NCBI RefSeq assembly: GCF_947499295.1
Contig: NZ_CANMNP010000006.1
Span: 124,001 to 188,000 of the forward strand
Length of the DNA stretch: 64,000 bases
Reading direction: 5' to 3'
From: an uncultured Roseibium sp.
Lineage (GTDB): Bacteria > Pseudomonadota > Alphaproteobacteria > Rhizobiales > Stappiaceae
The translations under genes and the position numbers were made by a program. Each line of letters opens with the position of its first letter. The first letter of the stretch is position 1. Below, piece after piece: positions 17,056 to 26,816 of this stretch. Under the pieces are notes generated by a model that searched no databases, was not told where the DNA came from, and worked only from the letters and a program-made list of their open reading frames with translations.

Positions 17056-17091
17056 AAACTTTTCCTGCCCACCCAAAGTCAGTAGCCAGCA

Positions 17092-18114
17092 ATGACAACA
17101 ACATCCGACACAATTCGAGTTGCCGCTGTCCAGATAGCCCCTGATCTGACGTCGAAAGCACGCACGATGGACAAGGTCTTGTCTGCGATGCGTGAAGCGG
17201 CTGGTAAAGGCGCAAGGCTCGTGGTCTTCCCGGAAACCTTTGTTCCCTGGTACCCGTACTTTTCTTTCGTTTTGCCGCCGATGTTGGCCGGGCAGGAGCA
17301 TCTTCGTCTCTACGAAGAGGCCGTGACGGTACCGAGCGTTGAAACAGCTGCTTTGGCAGCGTTAGCCAGAGAACTCGACATTGTGGCTGTGATCGGGATT
17401 AACGAGCGCGACCACGGCTCGCTCTACAACACGCAACTGATTTTTGATGCCGATGGCACACTGTGCCTCAAGAGGCGCAAGATTACCCCGACCTATCATG
17501 AGAGAATGATTTGGGGGCAGGGCGACGGTGCAGGCCTTAAAGTTGTGGAGACCGCGGTTGGGCGTGTCGGTGCGCTTGCTTGCTGGGAGCACTACAATCC
17601 GCTTGCCCGATATGCCCTGATGACGCAGCACGAAGAAATTCATGTTGCCCAGTTCCCAGGGTCGCTTGTTGGTCCGATCTTTTCAGAACAGATCGAAGTT
17701 TCCATGAGACACCATGCGCTGGAAAGCGGCTGTTTCGTTGTCAACGCCACCGGATGGCTGACCGAGGAACAAATCAATTCCATCAGCGAAGATCCGAAGC
17801 TGCAGCGCGGTCTGCGGGACGGTTGCATGACGTGCATCATTTCGCCCGAAGGCCGGCATGTCGTGCCGCCTTTGACGGAAGGCGAGGGAATACTGACAGC
17901 TGATCTGGATATGCGACTGATCACAAAGCGTAAGCGCATGATGGACAGCGTCGGGCATTACGCCCGCCCGGAACTGTTGCATCTCGTGCATGACACGAGG
18001 CCTGCGGAGACGGTGATGCCCGTTGCTGCGCCACCCGCTGCGAACACTTTGCCTGATGCCGATATCCCGTCACAAATCCAATCTGTCATCGAGGAGCCTT
18101 TCAATGCCGGCTGA
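17092..18114 (+). CDS. nitC: Nit1-subfamily nitrilase (Nit6803 family)
   Basis: This 340-residue carbon-nitrogen hydrolase has the full catalytic set: E48 in [12 protein letters not shown]130 in [11 protein letters not shown] (second glutamate E137), and C164 in [14 protein letters not shown]. The [11 protein letters not shown] pattern is typical of nitrilases proper rather than amidases. Nitrilases convert R-CN plus water to the acid and ammonia. The Nit1C cluster has been linked in the literature to bacterial growth on cyanide as nitrogen source and to nitrile metabolism. A proline- and alanine-rich tail (about residues 298-325) is extra. It overlaps nitD by 11 bp. Confidence 0.94.
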   Translation: MTTTSDTIRVAAVQIAPDLTSKARTMDKVLSAMREAAGKGARLVVFPETFVPWYPYFSFVLPPMLAGQEHLRLYEEAVTVPSVETAALAALARELDIVAVIGINERDHGSLYNTQLIFDADGTLCLKRRKITPTYHERMIWGQGDGAGLKVVETAVGRVGALACWEHYNPLARYALMTQHEEIHVAQFPGSLVGPIFSEQIEVSMRHHALESGCFVVNATGWLTEEQINSISEDPKLQRGLRDGCMTCIISPEGRHVVPPLTEGEGILTADLDMRLITKRKRMMDSVGHYARPELLHLVHDTRPAETVMPVAAPPAANTLPDADIPSQIQSVIEEPFNAG

Positions 18115-19204
18115 AGTTCTCATCAATGAACTGCAAACCCGTGGAATTCGCCTCGTTGACCCGAAAGCCGGGCATGAGGCGCGGCGGGGAGGTGCAGGGC
18201 CGACCGACCACAAGGCACTGACCGTGGACGGTGTCACAGTCATGGTGCCGGTACATACGGCGCCAGCTTTCGAGAGCCCGTTCCTGGCCGATGCACCTGG
18301 TCCCGACGGCCGAAGCAATGTTCTCAAGGAGGGCAGCAAGGTCGGCACAATCAGTTTTCCGGGTCGGCCGAAATTCTATGATCTGGAGACGCCGGACGGT
18401 GTCCCCTACCATCAAATTGCGACCTTGCATGGGCGGGATGTTCTCGCGACAACGGTGCTTCAGACTTGCATCCGCTATCAGAGCAGAACCAAGACCTGTC
18501 AGTTTTGTGCAATAGGCCAGTCGCTCGCCGCCGGACGCACAATAGCCCACAAAACACCAGAGCAGCTTGCCGAGGTTGCCAAGGCCGCGGTTGAGCTGGA
18601 CGGCATCAAACACATGGTGCTGACCACAGGTACGCCGAAGGGGCCAGACCGCGGTGCAGCCGTCATGGTCGAAAGCGTGAAGGCAATAAAGGCTGCCGTC
18701 GACATTCCGGTTCAGGCGCAATGCGAGCCGCCGGAAGATGATATCTGGCATTCTCGCATGAAAGAGGCCGGTGTCGATGCGCTCGGAATGCATCTTGAAG
18801 CGGTGACACCCGATGTCCGCGAACGAATCATGCCCGGAAAAGCGCAGGTTGGCCTTGAAAAGTATTTCGATTCCTTTCGCGCAGCTGTGCCAGTGTTCGG
18901 TCGCGGTCAGGTCTCAACCTATATTCTTGCAGGGCTCGGCGACACCGCCGACGCCATCTTGAAAACCAGCCAAGCGCTCATCGAAATCGGCGTCTATCCG
19001 TTCGTCGTGCCTTTTGTGCCTGTTTCGGGTACGCCCTTGGAAAGTCATCCTGCACCCACCGCTGAGTTTATGGACTCCATATTGCGGCCCTTGTCGAAAA
19101 TGGTTGTCGATGGCGGATTGCGAGCTGAGGACATCAAGGCCGGGTGTGGACGGTGTGGCGCATGCTCAGCGCTTTCTGTCTATGAAAAGCTTCAGGTGCG
19201 GTGA
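18104..19204 (+). CDS. nitD: Radical SAM protein, MSMEG_0568 family
   Basis: This 366-residue protein belongs to the Nit1C radical SAM family. The cysteines of the presumed 4Fe-4S site are C122, C132 and C135, an unusual CX9CX2C spacing instead of CX3CX2C. A C-terminal cysteine cluster ([12 protein letters not shown]) could hold a second iron-sulfur cluster. Start 18104 follows GAGGAG and lies inside the end of the nitrilase gene. The reaction is unknown; in context it may modify or build the nitrile substrate or a cofactor. Confident on family, not on chemistry. Confidence 0.9.
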   Translation: MPAEVLINELQTRGIRLVDPKAGHEARRGGAGPTDHKALTVDGVTVMVPVHTAPAFESPFLADAPGPDGRSNVLKEGSKVGTISFPGRPKFYDLETPDGVPYHQIATLHGRDVLATTVLQTCIRYQSRTKTCQFCAIGQSLAAGRTIAHKTPEQLAEVAKAAVELDGIKHMVLTTGTPKGPDRGAAVMVESVKAIKAAVDIPVQAQCEPPEDDIWHSRMKEAGVDALGMHLEAVTPDVRERIMPGKAQVGLEKYFDSFRAAVPVFGRGQVSTYILAGLGDTADAILKTSQALIEIGVYPFVVPFVPVSGTPLESHPAPTAEFMDSILRPLSKMVVDGGLRAEDIKAGCGRCGACSALSVYEKLQVR

Positions 19205-19205
19205 C

Positions 19206-19748
19206 ATGTTCGAATTTGGCCGAAAGCCGTTTCTCTCCCCACAGTTTGCCATCAAGGCGGCTTCCGCGCCTTGGGAATTCGCCGGGGCGACAGCACTGCG
19301 CATAAAGGTTTTCTGCGAAGAGCAGCAGATCTTTCAAGGGCACGATCGCGACGACGTGGACCACCGGGCCCTGCCGCTTGTCGCTGTGTCGACACTGGCG
19401 GGTGAGGCCGATGAAGTTGTCGGGACCGTCAGGATCCACGAGGAAGAGCCTCGTATCTGGTGGGGATCGCGTCTGGCTGTAGCTGAGTCTCATCGCCGTG
19501 TCGGCCGGCTTGGAGCTAAACTCATCAGGCTTGCAGTTTCCTCTGCCAATGCCTTCGGCTGTGACCGGTTTTACGCACATGTTCAGGAACAGAACGTCCG
19601 ACTATTCGAGCGCCTGCATTGGTCGTGTCTTGAACCCATCGATATTCACGGCAAACGCCACATGAAAATGGAGGCGAACCTGGACGCGTATCCTCCGTTC
19701 GAAACACCCGCGCATGGCTGGACCATGCCCCTGAGGGGGCGGCAATGA
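19206..19748 (+). CDS. nitE: GNAT-like acetyltransferase of Nit1C (MSMEG_0567/Sll0787 N-terminal half)
   Basis: This 180-residue protein has a GNAT fold: a beta-strand block EVVGTVRIHEEEPRIWWGSRLAV and an acetyl-CoA-loop-like RRVGRLGAKLIRLAV, then FYAHVQEQNVRLFERL. In some bacteria this domain is fused to the AIR-synthase-like domain (Sll0787 type); here the two are separate genes overlapping by ATGA. Start 19206 lies two bases after the nitD stop. Acceptor substrate unknown. Confidence 0.86.
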   Translation: MFEFGRKPFLSPQFAIKAASAPWEFAGATALRIKVFCEEQQIFQGHDRDDVDHRALPLVAVSTLAGEADEVVGTVRIHEEEPRIWWGSRLAVAESHRRVGRLGAKLIRLAVSSANAFGCDRFYAHVQEQNVRLFERLHWSCLEPIDIHGKRHMKMEANLDAYPPFETPAHGWTMPLRGRQ

Positions 19749-20737
19749 CTGCACAGACTTGGCCGGACACATTGTCAGGGATTGTGAAACTGCTGCGGAA
19801 CGATCCGGGATTGATGGGCAAACGCGACATCGATGCATCTTGCAACATACTTGGCCTCAGCCAGACGGCGCCTGGCCGCCCTGGCGATGACACTGCCATT
19901 CTACCAGATGGCGACGACTATCTGCTGTTCGCCATTGAAGGCTTCATCAACGCTTTTGTCGAGGCAGATCCCTGGTTTGCCGGGTGGTGCAGCATCATGG
20001 TCAACATGTCCGACATTCTTGCAATGGGTGGGCGGCCTATTGCCGTGACGGATGCGATCTGGACGGCTGATACATCAAAGGCTGAACTGATATTGGAAGG
20101 AATGCGAGCAGCATCGCAAACATATGACATTCCGATAGTCGGCGGTCATACCAATTTCAGAGCGGGACAAAGCCAGCTCGCTGTTTCGATACTGGGCCGT
20201 GCAAAGAAGTTGATCACCAGCTTTGACGCAGCTCCCGGTGACAGGCTGATTGCGGCGATTGACCACCGGGGCGGATACAGGGCGCCTTTCAACAACTGGC
20301 AAGCGATTCTCGATGCACCGGCTGAACGGCTGCGCCAAGATACCGAGGTTTTGCCACTTATCGCCGAAGACGGTTTGTGTTCAGCCGGAAAAGACATTTC
20401 ACAAGGAGGCCTTGTCGGCACTGCGCTCATGCTTGCGGAGTGTTCAGGGGTTGCGATCAAGTTTTCGCTCGAGTGCATTCAACCGCCCCCGGGTGTCCCG
20501 CTTGCGCGCTGGTTGGTCACGTTTCCCTCCTTCGGTTTTCTTCTAAGTGCACCGGCATGCACATCGAGTGCGGTTGTTGCCAGATTTCAAGAAAGAGGCA
20601 TCTGGGCAGCCGACATTGGCGAAGTGTTTCAAGGAGCATCCGTCTCATTGTCCTATGAAGGAGAGGAAGACATTCTCTGGGACCATCGGCAGAGCCCCTA
20701 TCTCGGACTGAGGCCAAAGGAATTGGTCCATGCCTGA
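19745..20737 (+). CDS. nitF: AIR synthase-like (PurM-fold) protein of Nit1C (MSMEG_0567/Sll0787 C-terminal half)
   Basis: This 330-residue protein resembles the PurM/ThiL/SelD/HypE ATP-binding superfamily: GRPGDDTAILPDGDDYLLFAIEGF near the N-terminus, NMSDILAMGGRPIAVTDAIW, and VGGHTNFR. The superfamily activates carbonyl or amide oxygens with ATP. In Nit1C it is separate from the acetyltransferase but translationally coupled to it. It overlaps nitG by 8 bp. Reaction unknown. Confidence 0.88.
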   Translation: MTAQTWPDTLSGIVKLLRNDPGLMGKRDIDASCNILGLSQTAPGRPGDDTAILPDGDDYLLFAIEGFINAFVEADPWFAGWCSIMVNMSDILAMGGRPIAVTDAIWTADTSKAELILEGMRAASQTYDIPIVGGHTNFRAGQSQLAVSILGRAKKLITSFDAAPGDRLIAAIDHRGGYRAPFNNWQAILDAPAERLRQDTEVLPLIAEDGLCSAGKDISQGGLVGTALMLAECSGVAIKFSLECIQPPPGVPLARWLVTFPSFGFLLSAPACTSSAVVARFQERGIWAADIGEVFQGASVSLSYEGEEDILWDHRQSPYLGLRPKELVHA

Positions 20738-21041
20738 TCTCACATTCCGGATCCGATGGCCCAATGGTGACGAGGAGGCTTGTTATTCGCCATCCTCGAT
20801 AGTGCGCAACTTCTACCGGGAGGGCGAGACATATGAGCTCAATGAGTTCGTTTTGCTCAGCGAAAGAGCGTTCGAAGCGGCTAGTGAACGGGTTCGTGCC
20901 GTGCATGGGTATCCGTGTTCTCGTGCAGCGTCCCAGTTGGCAACTCTGAAGTCCAGATCCAACACCTTTGAAACCCATCCCGATGCAACCGTTACCTTTC
21001 TTCGGTTTGATGCCGGACTTGCAAGCAGGACATCGTCATGA
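20730..21041 (+). CDS. nitG: Nit1C small protein, MSMEG_0570 family
   Basis: This 103-residue protein has the family start MPDLTFRIRWPNGDEEACYSPSS and the phrase NEFVLLSERAFEAASERV. It has no membrane segment or known catalytic motif. It is found only with Nit1C clusters as far as I recall, and its position between nitF and nitH is conserved. AAGGAA precedes the ATG, which lies inside nitF; its stop overlaps the nitH start. Confidence 0.87.
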   Translation: MPDLTFRIRWPNGDEEACYSPSSIVRNFYREGETYELNEFVLLSERAFEAASERVRAVHGYPCSRAASQLATLKSRSNTFETHPDATVTFLRFDAGLASRTSS

Positions 21042-22309
21042 CCAGCAATACCTTCGTTTCCATCCCTGTTGTCATTGTGGGAGGTGGGCAGGCAGGCTTG
21101 TCCGCCAGCTACTGCCTCGGCAAGAAGAATATCGAGCATGTCGTATTGGAGCGGTATCGTTTTGCTCATCAATGGCGGGAGAACCGCTGGGACAGTTTCT
21201 GTCTGGTGACGCCGAACTGGCAGTGCAAGCTGCCGGACTTCCCTTATGCCGGCGACGATCCGCACGGATTCATGTTGAAAGATGAAATTGTCGCGTATCT
21301 GGAGGCTTTCGTTCGCAGTTTCGACCCTCCGCTCAAGGAAGGTGTCACGGTTACTGAAATCAGCAGACGTGACGATGGACGGTTTGTCGTTTGCACCAAT
21401 GAGCAAAACTATCTTGCTGAACAGGTGGTGATTGCATCGGGAGGTTATGATGTTCCAATCATTCCTTCCTTTGCTGAAGAGATCGACCCGTCCATTTTTC
21501 AGATCCAGGCCGGAGATTACAAATCACCTGCTCAGCTTCCGGATGGGAGTGTTCTCGTCGTCGGAGCCGGTCAGTCGGGTGTTCAGATCATGGAAGACCT
21601 GAAACTTGCTGGTCGGAAAGTGCATCTCGCAGTTGGTCCTGCGCCAAGGGCACCGCGCATGTACAGGGGGCGGGATGCCACCGACTGGCTTTACGATATG
21701 GGCCACTATGACCTGACTATCCGTGATCATCCTCAAGGTGAGGCAGTTCATGAGAAGACCAATCACTACCTGACGGGGCGTGATGGAGGGCATGAGATCG
21801 ACTTGCGGAAATTCGCACTCGACGGCGTCACTCTCTATGGAAGCATGGCCGGAGCATCCAGCTCCGGGGCTACGTTTGCGCAGGATTTGGAAAGAAACCT
21901 TGACGATGCCGATGAAAGTTATGTCGGTATTCGAAAGGCGATCGACGATTACATCGCCACAAACGGTATCGATGCGCCGGATGAAAAACCTTTTGAAAAA
22001 GTATGGCGACCTGGGCAGGAGCCGACACAGCTCGATTTTGACAAGGAGAACATCACGTCTCTTGTCTGGGCTATCGGTTTTCGACCGGACTATTCCTGGC
22101 TGAAAGTTGATGTCTTGAACACACGCGGGCGCCCGATCTACGACCGTGGAGTATGCGCTGTAAAGGGACTTTATTTTCTGGGACTGGGTTGGTTGAACAC
22201 CTGGGGGTCAGGTCGCTTTCTGGGCGTCGGTGACGATGCGCAGTATCTCAGTGAACAGATTGAGATCCTGCACGAAACCAACAGAGCCACGCTCAGCAAA
22301 GTATCCTGA
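21038..22309 (+). CDS. nitH: Flavin-dependent monooxygenase-like oxidoreductase, MSMEG_0569 family
   Basis: This 423-residue flavoprotein begins with an FAD-binding VVIVGGGQAGLSASYCL motif and has a second nucleotide-binding site VLVVGAGQSGVQIMEDL (about residues 170-186) for NAD(P)H, plus ENRWDSFCLVTPNW. It is the two-dinucleotide-fold layout of flavin-containing and Baeyer-Villiger-type monooxygenases. It is the last gene of the canonical Nit1C set. It may hydroxylate an amine or oxime precursor of the nitrile (inference). Confidence 0.92.
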   Translation: MTSNTFVSIPVVIVGGGQAGLSASYCLGKKNIEHVVLERYRFAHQWRENRWDSFCLVTPNWQCKLPDFPYAGDDPHGFMLKDEIVAYLEAFVRSFDPPLKEGVTVTEISRRDDGRFVVCTNEQNYLAEQVVIASGGYDVPIIPSFAEEIDPSIFQIQAGDYKSPAQLPDGSVLVVGAGQSGVQIMEDLKLAGRKVHLAVGPAPRAPRMYRGRDATDWLYDMGHYDLTIRDHPQGEAVHEKTNHYLTGRDGGHEIDLRKFALDGVTLYGSMAGASSSGATFAQDLERNLDDADESYVGIRKAIDDYIATNGIDAPDEKPFEKVWRPGQEPTQLDFDKENITSLVWAIGFRPDYSWLKVDVLNTRGRPIYDRGVCAVKGLYFLGLGWLNTWGSGRFLGVGDDAQYLSEQIEILHETNRATLSKVS

Positions 22310-22317
22310 CTGAAAAC

Positions 22318-23190
22318 ATGAAAAGCTCAGCAGAAATTGCCGCGACTGCCCAGGTGCGGTCTCAGGGGGGCTGGCAAAGCATTCAGACGCTCGGGATGCC
22401 AGAGCTTGGGTATGCCGGCCTGTCTGAAAACTGGATGCTCAAGACACTCGGGCATCGTCATTGGCGTCTGATTGCCAATGCCGCCGGTCAACAACATGCC
22501 AGCTTCAAGGACCGGAGCGGCAACGATGTTTATGCCGCGTTCTGTGCTTTGTCGGTAGATTGCCCGGGTCTTTTTCTGGCTGATCTCGATGATAGTCTGG
22601 AGACAGTGTCTACACTCTACCGGGTCTCGCGTGCGCGATTGGCTTCATTGCATGTCCTGAAGCTCAAGGGCGAACCAATCGCTTCGGTCTGCCTGGTGTC
22701 AACATTTGTCTCCCGAATGGTGGTTGGTGAAAACGCGAGCGTTGCCAGAGTGGATTTTGCCGGGCTTCCCGCTCTGCCGGCATTGCCCGCTGACCTGGAG
22801 TTTCCGCACCTTGCTGCCAGGCTGGCGCGCTCTGGCGCGGATAGACATCTTGGCTTGCGAATGTCGCAGGCAGAAGACAATGATCCCGACTTGATCTATG
22901 AAACCAGCCCATCCCTGGACTTCAATCGTGCCGGGCTCGTGTACTTTCCGTCGTTTGTGGCTGCCGCGGAACGAGCGGCGTCAAATCGCTTCGGCAAAAT
23001 GGCGCATCAATATGTTTTGCGCCGGCGAGATGTTTTGTTCTTTGGAAACCTCGATCTCAATGAACCTGTTGCGGTTCGAATTGCAGACTGGGTTGATACG
23101 GGGCAGAAGGTCAAAACATCGCTGTTGCTAACCGGTGTGAACGAACGCCGGGTCTGCGAGGTCTTTTGTGAGTATGGAAAAATAAACTGA
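22318..23190 (+). CDS. LnmK / Pnap_2097-family hot-dog-fold biosynthetic protein
   Basis: This 290-residue protein has the phrase MPELGYAGLSENWMLKTLGHRHWRLIA, which I recognise as the hallmark of the LnmK-like family (Pnap_2097). LnmK is a bifunctional acyltransferase/decarboxylase in leinamycin polyketide biosynthesis, with a double hot-dog fold. It follows nitH after only 8 bp on the same strand, so it is probably cotranscribed with Nit1C, although it is not part of the classical seven-gene set. No carrier protein is visible nearby. Family recall is moderate, role unknown. Confidence 0.6.
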   Translation: MKSSAEIAATAQVRSQGGWQSIQTLGMPELGYAGLSENWMLKTLGHRHWRLIANAAGQQHASFKDRSGNDVYAAFCALSVDCPGLFLADLDDSLETVSTLYRVSRARLASLHVLKLKGEPIASVCLVSTFVSRMVVGENASVARVDFAGLPALPALPADLEFPHLAARLARSGADRHLGLRMSQAEDNDPDLIYETSPSLDFNRAGLVYFPSFVAAAERAASNRFGKMAHQYVLRRRDVLFFGNLDLNEPVAVRIADWVDTGQKVKTSLLLTGVNERRVCEVFCEYGKIN

Positions 23191-23577
23191 GAGCAGCCCC
23201 GTTTGTCGGCTTTCGGCCGCTAATTCGAAACGGCTTCCCCAGTTGCCGCTGGTTCAGTGTCCGCCACTGGTTAGGCACCATGGCGTAGACTTATTCAGCG
23301 CTGCGGCTGGAACAAACACGATCACGCAGTTGGCAATGGCCTTGGAAAGCCAACTTCCAAAAGGACCAATCCTATTTTGCTTCACGCACTCGAAATGTGC
23401 CGAGGTCCTGACGGCTGCATCAAAGGTTTCCAATGGCAGGGCCTTGCAGTTTACGACGGATATCCGGTCTAGTGTCAGGAACTTGCGAACCTGCTGCCAA
23501 TTCCGGTGTCTGGTTGGAGGGGCGCAAGTAGCTTATGGGATTGTCTGTCAGGCCGGCATTTCAAGGGTGGCACCTCA
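23191..23577. other. 387-bp intergenic stretch, nothing recognised
   Basis: Normal base composition. It probably holds the end of the Nit1C transcript and the promoter of the nitroreductase gene, but I could not pick out a convincing terminator or promoter. An open frame at 23243-23581 resembles nothing I know and lacks a ribosome binding site. Confidence 0.4.
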
Positions 23578-24408
23578 ATGAATTCACTTTCTGACCAACT
23601 TCAACTCAGGTACGGCGAAGAGCTTGATCTGAATGGTCTTGGTGCTGAAGCAAAGTCGCTTGAAAGTATGTTGAAGCGTGGTTCTTGTCGTTTTTTTCAG
23701 GATCGGCAAGTGGAGCCTGCGCTTTTCAGGCTGTTGTGCGCAGCGGCCCTGGCGTCGCCCACCAAAAGCGATCTTCAGCAGCGTGACATCATCATTGTCC
23801 GCGACGAGGCGATCAAGGAACGTCTCTTGCAATTGGCAGGTACGGCTGAGTGGCTCGGCAAGGTTCCGAACATTGCCGTCTTCTGCGGAAACAACAGGCG
23901 ACAGCGACAGGTGCATGCGCTGCACGGACGCCCTTTTGCAAACGATCATCTGGATGCGTTTTTCAATGCCGCCGTCGATGCAGGCATTGCGCTCGCGGCT
24001 TTTGTCACTGCCGCCGAAGCCGTTGGCCTTGGGTGTTGTCCAATCAGCGCCATTCGAAACGAAGCCGACAAGGTCAGCGAACTTCTGGCATTGCCGGATC
24101 ACGTTTTTCCGGTTGCCGGGCTGGCATTCGGCTATCCCGTCAGGGCGACCCCGACCATCAGTCTGCGCCTGCCTCTTTCCGTAACCATCCACGAGGACTG
24201 CTATAGCGAAGACGAGCCGGCACAAGTCATCGCCGGTTATGACACCAGGAGGGAAGTGCAACAGCCCTATGACCGTCAGCGTGCGACGGAAATCTTTGGA
24301 ACAGCAATAACCTATGGGTGGTCGGAGGACAAAAGCCGTCAGTATTCCCTGCCTGAACGCGACGCTTTTGGAGCGTTCATCCGGGCGAAAGGCTTCAATC
24401 TCTCCTGA
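23578..24408 (+). CDS. NfsA-like NADPH-dependent nitroreductase / flavin reductase
   Basis: This 276-residue protein has the nitroreductase layout: an early FFQDRQVEPALFRLLCAAALASPTKSDLQQRDIIIV (the FMN-binding ASP.K region), GIALAAFVTAAEAVGLGCCPISAIRN and VFPVAGLAFGYP. It is closest in style to NfsA-type FMN proteins that use NADPH. Start 23578 is used; the upstream extension to 23506 adds an implausible leader. It may be an oxidative-stress or xenobiotic enzyme, or serve Nit1C flavin chemistry; the 387-bp gap argues for separate transcription. Confidence 0.85.
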   Translation: MNSLSDQLQLRYGEELDLNGLGAEAKSLESMLKRGSCRFFQDRQVEPALFRLLCAAALASPTKSDLQQRDIIIVRDEAIKERLLQLAGTAEWLGKVPNIAVFCGNNRRQRQVHALHGRPFANDHLDAFFNAAVDAGIALAAFVTAAEAVGLGCCPISAIRNEADKVSELLALPDHVFPVAGLAFGYPVRATPTISLRLPLSVTIHEDCYSEDEPAQVIAGYDTRREVQQPYDRQRATEIFGTAITYGWSEDKSRQYSLPERDAFGAFIRAKGFNLS

Positions 24409-24466
24409 CCCAAACCTGGGCACCTGCGAATAAGCGCAGCGATTCCAGGGATCTCAGGACGGATTT

Positions 24467-26800
24467 TCATTGCCTCGGTGTAACAAGGTTCACCATCAGG
24501 CGGAATGCGCCGGGAACAAGTTTTTCCATTTGATGATGCAGGATCAGCGCGCAATGGACATGCCGCCCGCGGCCAATGTCTGCGGCCAGAAGCGAGCCTT
24601 TGTGTGGTGCTTCGCCAGGATCCGACATTTGCAGCAAGGGCACATATTGCGGATCCCATGATTTTGCAAAGTAAAGCCCGCGCTCCTTGTGCCAGCCGGA
24701 CCAGTCATCCGCCCCAATGACGTTGGGCTGGTTGAGAAGCGGATGCGTTGGGTCGAGGACGGTGACCTCAGCGGTTTCGTCAGTTACGCGCCAGCGCAGC
24801 GACGGTTGACCGATTTCAAGATGCGCCGGAGGCGTTGAGGCTGGCTGCCAGTTGTCCCATGGGCGATGGTAGAGCGTTAGCAGTGTGCCTCCGTTTGAAA
24901 CCCAGCGGTGAAGGGCAGGCAGCGCCTCAAACACGTCGGAGCGCGACTTCATTGCGAAAATTCCGATGACAATGGTGTCAAACCGGGAAAGCGCCGCATC
25001 GGTTTCAAGATCGTTGCGGGAGATTTGGCTTACGTTCAAGCCAAGCTGTTGGAGCCAATAGTCGACCCGGTCATTGCCACCGCCGGCATATCCAATTCGG
25101 GCAGATGTTGTGCCTGCGTCAACGACCCGTATCGAGACCTTTGCGGGCCGGCACAAGGATCTGGGCGGAAGATCATCCCGTGTGATGGTCTGAATGCTCA
25201 CGGCGGGTATATCGTCAAGGAGCAGAGGCAGATGATAAAGCCCCCCGGAGAGATTGCCCGGCGCTGCAACATCAAACCCGGTTTCGGTGCTGCTGACAGT
25301 CCAGCCCTCCAGAGCATCCAGCGTTTTTGAGGCGTCTAGCGACGAAACGTTGCCGAGCCTGATGGGCTTTTTTTTGACCGCGGCGGAAAGGTTCAAGACA
25401 ACTGAGGACGGTGTCAGGTCGGCACTTCGTTCAGGCAGGACTTGTGGCGGTATGTCGAACGGAATGAGGGTCCTGCTTTTGACGCCGTGAGTTGTCAGCT
25501 CGAGTTTCAGGCATGGCGCTTCCGGTTGATCGGGAAGATATCGGGAAGGGTAAGGATCGCTGATTGGGGCATTGACGGTTCGGATCGAAGTCAGGTCACC
25601 TTCCCAGTGATCTGGGAGGTGGAGCAACAGATCAAGTTGTTCGGCTTCGCCTTGATCGATTTCGGTCGAGACTGATGCCTGGTCGGTAGGCTTAAGGGTA
25701 TCTTTTTCAAGCCAGCCATAGCAATCAACCTGGGCTGCCACCCGAATAAGCGTTGAGAGCTGGCTTTCCTTTCGAGCAACCCTGTGGCTATGCACCGGCG
25801 AGATATCTGGAGCGGCTGCTCGCAATTGAGAGAGGGCAGCGCTTGCGTGTTTCAAAATGGCTGAAGCGTCGGGGAAGGCGCTTAATGCTGCTTCGATTTC
25901 CAACTGGGCTTTGGTCAGTTCAGGCGTGCTGCCAAGGTCTTTCAGAGTTGATGGCAGGCCAGCCTCCAGGGACGCTTTACCATCTGGCAAATTGCAGACT
26001 TTAAGGTGGAGCGGCCAATTGTGTTCGCGGCCTTTGGGAATCCATCGCCCCATGCCCTGGCTCTTGTGAAATGCCCGGCTTTGTTCACCGAGCTGAAAGA
26101 AGGTCGCGCCGGTGACGGGGTCGCGGCCATGGCCCGAGACTTCGATCGTAGCCGGTGGCGGTGGCAGGTCGTCATCATAAGACTGTCCCGCGCCCGACCA
26201 TGCAGGCAAATACATTTTGGAAACCTGCCACACCGGGTAACTGCTTTCGGTATAGGCAGGGTCGGCGGCCAGTTCCATTGCTTCCTCCGCCGCCTGGGTC
26301 ATGGCCCGATGGTGGCCGTGCTGTCCCGGCACATCAAGAAAGGTCGGGCAAATGATGTCAGGCCGTTCCTCACGCAGAATGTCGACGAAACGTTTCAAGG
26401 TGCGCTTGTGGTCCCAGGTCTGCAAGGTGTCGGTTCCCGACTTGGAAAACCCGAAATCGAAAATTGTGTCATCAGGTGTTTCCGACAGCCAATAGAGGCG
26501 CATGTTGAGAATGTCGGCAGCCTGCTCCATCTCCGCTGTACGCAGAACCCCGAGTGCGGCACCTGCCTCGCGCCCCATGATATTCTGTCCGCCTTCACCG
26601 CGTGTCGAACAGGCGTAGGAAAGATCTATGCCGTGGTTGAGGCTGAAACTTGCCAGCATCTCGGACGTCTCGTCGTCCGGATGAGCACCGGTATTCATGA
26701 AAGACACGACCGAGCGCAACGGGATCAGAGCGCGCCAGAGCTGAACCAGAAATGGGTCGTCCTTCTGCCGGGATATCCGGTGCAGATCAGTCAATGGCAT
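24467..26800 (-). CDS. Large PIG-L family deacetylase with C-terminal glutamine-amidotransferase-like domain
   Basis: This 777-residue protein has an N-terminal PIG-L/LmbE zinc deacetylase domain (about residues 30-260): FMNTGAHPDDETSEM (zinc-binding His and Asp, catalytic Asp), STRGEGGQNIMG and the third ligand in GQHGHHRAM. The middle looks beta-rich, and the C-terminal third (about 570-775) resembles a ThuA/GATase-like Rossmann domain. PIG-L enzymes remove acetyl groups from N-acetylglucosamine conjugates or mycothiol- and bacillithiol-like molecules. No signal peptide. Start 26800 follows GAGGA. Reads away from the ABC operon but adjoins its ROK regulator. Confidence 0.9.
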   Translation of the reverse strand: MPLTDLHRISRQKDDPFLVQLWRALIPLRSVVSFMNTGAHPDDETSEMLASFSLNHGIDLSYACSTRGEGGQNIMGREAGAALGVLRTAEMEQAADILNMRLYWLSETPDDTIFDFGFSKSGTDTLQTWDHKRTLKRFVDILREERPDIICPTFLDVPGQHGHHRAMTQAAEEAMELAADPAYTESSYPVWQVSKMYLPAWSGAGQSYDDDLPPPPATIEVSGHGRDPVTGATFFQLGEQSRAFHKSQGMGRWIPKGREHNWPLHLKVCNLPDGKASLEAGLPSTLKDLGSTPELTKAQLEIEAALSAFPDASAILKHASAALSQLRAAAPDISPVHSHRVARKESQLSTLIRVAAQVDCYGWLEKDTLKPTDQASVSTEIDQGEAEQLDLLLHLPDHWEGDLTSIRTVNAPISDPYPSRYLPDQPEAPCLKLELTTHGVKSRTLIPFDIPPQVLPERSADLTPSSVVLNLSAAVKKKPIRLGNVSSLDASKTLDALEGWTVSSTETGFDVAAPGNLSGGLYHLPLLLDDIPAVSIQTITRDDLPPRSLCRPAKVSIRVVDAGTTSARIGYAGGGNDRVDYWLQQLGLNVSQISRNDLETDAALSRFDTIVIGIFAMKSRSDVFEALPALHRWVSNGGTLLTLYHRPWDNWQPASTPPAHLEIGQPSLRWRVTDETAEVTVLDPTHPLLNQPNVIGADDWSGWHKERGLYFAKSWDPQYVPLLQMSDPGEAPHKGSLLAADIGRGRHVHCALILHHQMEKLVPGAFRLMVNLVTPRQ

Positions 26801-26816
26801 GGATGTGTCCTCAGGT

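Noticed and set aside
23243-23581. Open frame of 112 codons between the LnmK-like and nitroreductase genes
   Set aside because: No ribosome binding site, odd composition for this genome, overlaps the nitroreductase start, and nothing familiar in the translation.
24409-24466. Possible bidirectional terminator between the converging nitroreductase and PIG-L genes
   Set aside because: Only a 5-bp CCTGG/CCAGG pairing with a long loop and no T-run.
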